Source of the DNA: Leguminivora glycinivorella
Taxonomy: Eukaryota > Arthropoda > Insecta > Lepidoptera > Tortricidae
Assembly: GCF_023078275.1 (NCBI RefSeq)
Contig: NC_062983.1
Location: 5,573,001 to 5,637,000, forward strand
DNA: 64,000 bases
Direction of reading: 5' to 3'
Position numbers and translations under genes: made by a program. The notes under the pieces are model-generated. The model was not told the origin of the DNA. It worked only from the letters and a program-made list of their open reading frames with translations, and did not search any database. Below are positions 61,580 to 64,000 of the stretch, one piece after another (within the stretch, counting starts at the first letter, position 1; each line of letters starts with the position of its first letter).

Positions 61580-61715
61580 CCCCCTTATTTATAAACGTTC
61601 ACGTTATCAAGCCGATAAAGTTCGTTTGTCCCTTTCCGACGTATTGGTGTGATAGAAAGGGACAAACGAACTTTATCGGCTTGATAACTTTAGTGAACGT
61701 TTATGAATAAGGGGG
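61580..61715. mobile_element. Palindromic mini-element (TWA-target type), copy 4
   Basis: CCCCCTTATTTATAAACG to CGTTTATGAATAAGGGGG; flanks CTA and TTA. Best preserved palindrome of the family. Confidence 0.9.
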
Positions 61716-61758
61716 TTATTGTGGAAATGTGGACCTTATAAATGTTGCTCTCGAACCT

Positions 61759-61803
61759 TTTTAACCCCCGACGCAAAAACGAAGGGGTGTTATAAGTTTG
61801 ACG

Positions 61804-61838
<35 letters not shown>

Positions 61839-62007
61839 GTGTGTGTCTGTCTGTGGCATCGTAGCTCTCGAACGGATATACCGATTTCGATTTAGTTTTT
61901 TTTGTTTGAAAGCTGAGTTAGTCGGGAGTGTTCTTAGCCATGTTTCATGAAAATCGGTCCACTATGTCGCGGTCGGGGGTTTTTTCAAAATTTTAATTTT
62001 GTGGTTA
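61759..62007 (+). mobile_element. CCCCGACG-type dispersed repeat, copy 7
   Basis: Full plus-strand copy from CCCCCGACGCAAAAACGAAG, with (TCTG/TTTG)n, to CAAAATTTTAATTTTGTGG. Confidence 0.85.
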
Positions 62008-62013
62008 GGTTTT

Positions 62014-62165
62014 TGCATACATACATAAACCCGCGCCTGAATACACGGGATAGGCAGAGGACATGGAACAGCTCAAGTTTCAATGATATTCTTGGCTATT
62101 GAAGGGTAGAAAAGAAAACGAAATGGTGATGCAGTGACGGGTTGCCACTGTTGCCAGCTCAACGC
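62014..62165 (-). repeat. GTGACGGGTTA repeat, inverted copy
   Basis: Minus strand: GGCAACCCGTCACTGCATCA...TTCAATAGCCAAGAATATC...GTGTATTCAGGCGCGGGTTT and (ATGT)n. Confidence 0.7.
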
Positions 62166-62221
62166 CCACACAACAATGCAATGGGAACTCATATTATACA
62201 TATATAACAGGCTTACAGGTC

Positions 62222-62660
62222 GGCGCTGCTGCCGACCACGCCCAACTACTCAAGCGCCGCAAATACTCGTCATTATTACAAGACTACGAGTTTGCGGCGC
62301 TAGCAGTGGAGACGATGGGACCTTGGTCGGCAGACATGAAATCTTTCATGGGTGCCCTGTCGACACGGCTGATAGACGCATCCGGCGACCAGAGGGCTGG
62401 CGCTTACCTCTCCCAGCGTATATCGCTGGCAATTCAGAGAGAGGTAATGCGGCCAGCGTCCTGGGGTCGATGCCGCATGAAGACTCACTAGACGGGGTTT
62501 TTTTTATGATTTTTTTTCTTCTTTTTAGTACCTATCATTTAACTTTTAGTATATATTTTTATTTATTATAAGTTTTTTTAAGTTAGTTAGTTCAATTAGT
62601 TATATTTTAGTTTTGTATAGTTATTTTTGTGTAAATTTACTGAAATAAATACAATTATAC
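62222..62660 (+). pseudogene. Non-LTR retrotransposon RT C-terminus and 3' UTR
   Basis: First frame: KRRKYSSLLQDYEFAALAVE, then TMGPWSADMKSFMGALS and AGAYLSQRISLAIQR; then a +2 shift at an (AG)n run (about 62436-62442), and the second frame continues GNAASVLGSMPHEDS. A-x-E-T-x-G-P-W...L-x-x-R-I-S-x-A-I-Q-R-G-N-A-A-S-V-L-G is a familiar end of animal LINE RT proteins. A T-rich 3' UTR with GAAATAAATAC follows. Clade not assigned; a single frameshift suggests moderate age. The plus-strand frame starting at 62134 partly coincides with the shifted end. Confidence 0.85.
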
Positions 62661-62768
62661 AGGCTTTTGCGCCTATGACAGATGATTTAAGCTGGAACCC
62701 ATATTACAAGACGACTTATAATATTAATTATTATACTACGTCTTTTTATCTATTTCAATTTCAGGCGG
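62661..62768. other. Unassigned spacer
   Basis: No feature. Confidence 0.4.
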
Positions 62769-62849
62769 TCTAGCACAGCTTGCGCGCAGGACATAAATCA
62801 AGCGCGACTACTAGTATGGACTCTCGCGCGAGACCGCAAGTTGTGCTAA
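62769..62849. mobile_element. CTAGCACA hairpin mini-element, copy 3
   Basis: TCTAGCACAGCTTGCGCGC at the left, CGCAAGTTGTGCTA at the right. The 81-base length and AGCGCGACTACTAG...TATGGACTC interior resemble 23858-23940. Confidence 0.75.
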
Positions 62850-62867
62850 ACCTGCAGCTATTACTTT

Positions 62868-63010
62868 TAGGGCCACTTGCACCCCCCGATCCCCCCTTAA
62901 CTCAAGGTTAGTGCTAGGCTAGGTAGGCTGTCAACTGTCAAAATCTATAAGAAATGGTGGCTTAACCTCGAGTTAACGCCCCCCCCTTTTAGGTGGTGCA
63001 GGGTCACTTG
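62868..63010. mobile_element. GGGCCACTTGCACC mini-element
   Basis: AGGGCCACTTGCACCCC...TAACTCAAGGTTAGTG at the left; TTAACCTCGAGTTAACG...GGTGGTGCAGGGTCACTT at the right. Same family as 21897. Confidence 0.75.
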
Positions 63011-63049
63011 AAAGGAGTTGAAGCATAATGTACAGTTATTTCAACATTT

Positions 63050-63382
63050 CATCATCATCACCGTCCTTGTGTTATCCCGGCATTCGCCACGGCTCATGGG
63101 AGCCTGGGGTCCGCTTTGACAACTAATCCCAAGATTTAGCGTTACTAGTTTTACGAAAGCGACCGCCATCTTCCATGATCCTTCCAACCCGAACGTAACT
63201 GGACTGGACCTTATTGGGATTAGCTCGGGTTCGTCACGATGTTTTCCTTCACCGAAAAGCGACTGGCAAATATCAAATGACACGCACATAATTCCGGAAA
63301 ACTCATTAGTACGAGCCGGGGTTCGAACCCGCGACCTTCGGTTTGAAAGTCGTACGCTCTTTCCGCTATGTAGGCATGGCAA
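63050..63382 (-). mobile_element. Second-family SINE, full, with 14-bp target duplication
   Basis: Flanked by TTATTTCAACATTT (63036-63049) and TTATTTAAACATTT (63383-63396), one mismatch. Minus-strand head with GCGGAAAGAGCGTACGAC and GGTCGCGGGTTCGAACCC; tail ends (GATGAT)n. The 113-codon minus-strand frame across it is a shadow. Confidence 0.9.
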
Positions 63383-63396
63383 TTATTTAAACATTT

Positions 63397-63724
63397 ATTT
63401 CAATATATTTTAACACGTATGACCGCTAATGTGCTGGCATTTGCCTGAAAAGTTCACATAACCTCTTCAACCATTACAACGTCTAATTTAAAATAATAAA
63501 TGCTAAGAACATAACCATAAGTGGTTATGGTCAGGTTCTTATCTTATAATTCATGAGTCTATTGTTAACTGTCATAACCATTCACGTATGTACCATATGT
63601 CGTGAAATTGACAATAATGTGTATACAGCGTGTATTTTTAACCTTTACGGAGTGGTAATAATGCCACACATTATTTTCTTTATTTATTTCACTTATAAAA
63701 ACACTTACAAAACAATACAATAGT
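63397..63724. other. No recognised gene
   Basis: Contains CATAACCATAAGTGGTTATG (63511-63530), a near-perfect small palindrome; otherwise unassigned. Confidence 0.5.
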
Positions 63725-63925
63725 TATTTGTTATACAAGGGGGCAAAGTTGTATTTTAACGCCGAGTGTGGAATTGAAAAACGAGCAAGCGAAAGGATTC
63801 TATAGTTGAACCACGAGCGAAGCGAGTGGTTCGAGAATAGAATCCTGAACTTGCGAGTTTTTTAACACACGAGAAGTAAAATACATTTGTACCCGAGTGT
63901 AACACAAAACTTTTCCCCTCACTAC
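63725..63925 (+). repeat. CAAGGGGGCAAAGTT-type repeat, copy 3
   Basis: TACAAGGGGGCAAAGTTGTA, GAACCACGAGCGAAGCGAGT, GTACCCGAGTGTAACAC. Many C/G-anchored words (CGAGCGAAG, CGAGTGTGG) repeated. Runs towards the end of the window. Confidence 0.65.
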
Positions 63926-64000
63926 AGCGAGGAAACTACAACGCAAAAAATGCGTTTATCACTGCTTCCAGTAGTTCCACAGGTGGTAAATCATCTTTAT

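Noticed and set aside
63041..63382. 113-codon minus-strand frame
   Set aside because: Coincides with a tRNA-derived SINE bounded by a 14-bp target duplication.

Overview
Eukaryotic, AT-rich, non-coding-dominated DNA. The repeats identify it as an insect, most likely a moth or butterfly (Lepidoptera): tRNA-headed SINEs, Helitron-like repeats ending CTAG, very many TIR mini-elements, and decayed CR1/Jockey-like and RTE-like non-LTR retrotransposon 3' ends. There are no operons, Shine-Dalgarno sites, CRISPR arrays or bacterial features.

Genes. Only one piece of a conserved host gene is convincing: a 141-nt internal coding exon on the minus strand (7720-7860) with consensus splice sites on both sides. 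The long flanking stretches are then presumably its introns or intergenic DNA. A second, weaker gene model is a two-exon, 99-codon minus-strand ORF (10360-11030) inside a 3.8-kb TIR-bounded block (8742-12548); it may belong to a transposon. CpG-rich, promoter-like islands lie at about 22890-23125 and 28085-28441. A degenerate tRNA-like sequence (34921-34993) sits inside an inverted-repeat element.

Layout. 1-7.4 kb: sparse repeats. 7.4-12.6 kb: the exon, then the TIR-bounded block with a 120-bp tandem array. 12.6-24 kb: scattered mini-elements, RT tails and SINEs. 24-35 kb: composite TIR elements, a near-perfect 155-bp inverted repeat (28479-28830), a SINE with a perfect 17-bp target-site duplication (31377-31704) and a decayed reverse transcriptase (just after, 35.7-36.1 kb). 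37-52 kb: dense nests, including a 1.4-kb hAT-like element with a perfect 8-bp duplication (41890-43293). 52.5-54.2 kb: a four-level nest, SINE < hAT-like < second hAT-like < mini-element. 55-64 kb: more nests, including an RTE coding remnant split by a mini-element that duplicated CWG.

How the parts relate. The repeats date one another. Several insertions can be checked against an uninterrupted paralogue elsewhere in the window, which reveals target-site duplications (TA, TTA, CWG, ACAC/AGTT, 8 bp, 17 bp) and thus probable transposon classes. Most longer open frames cross repeats or run antisense to retrotransposon remnants and are not genes. Class names are inferred from termini and duplications; no database search was possible.
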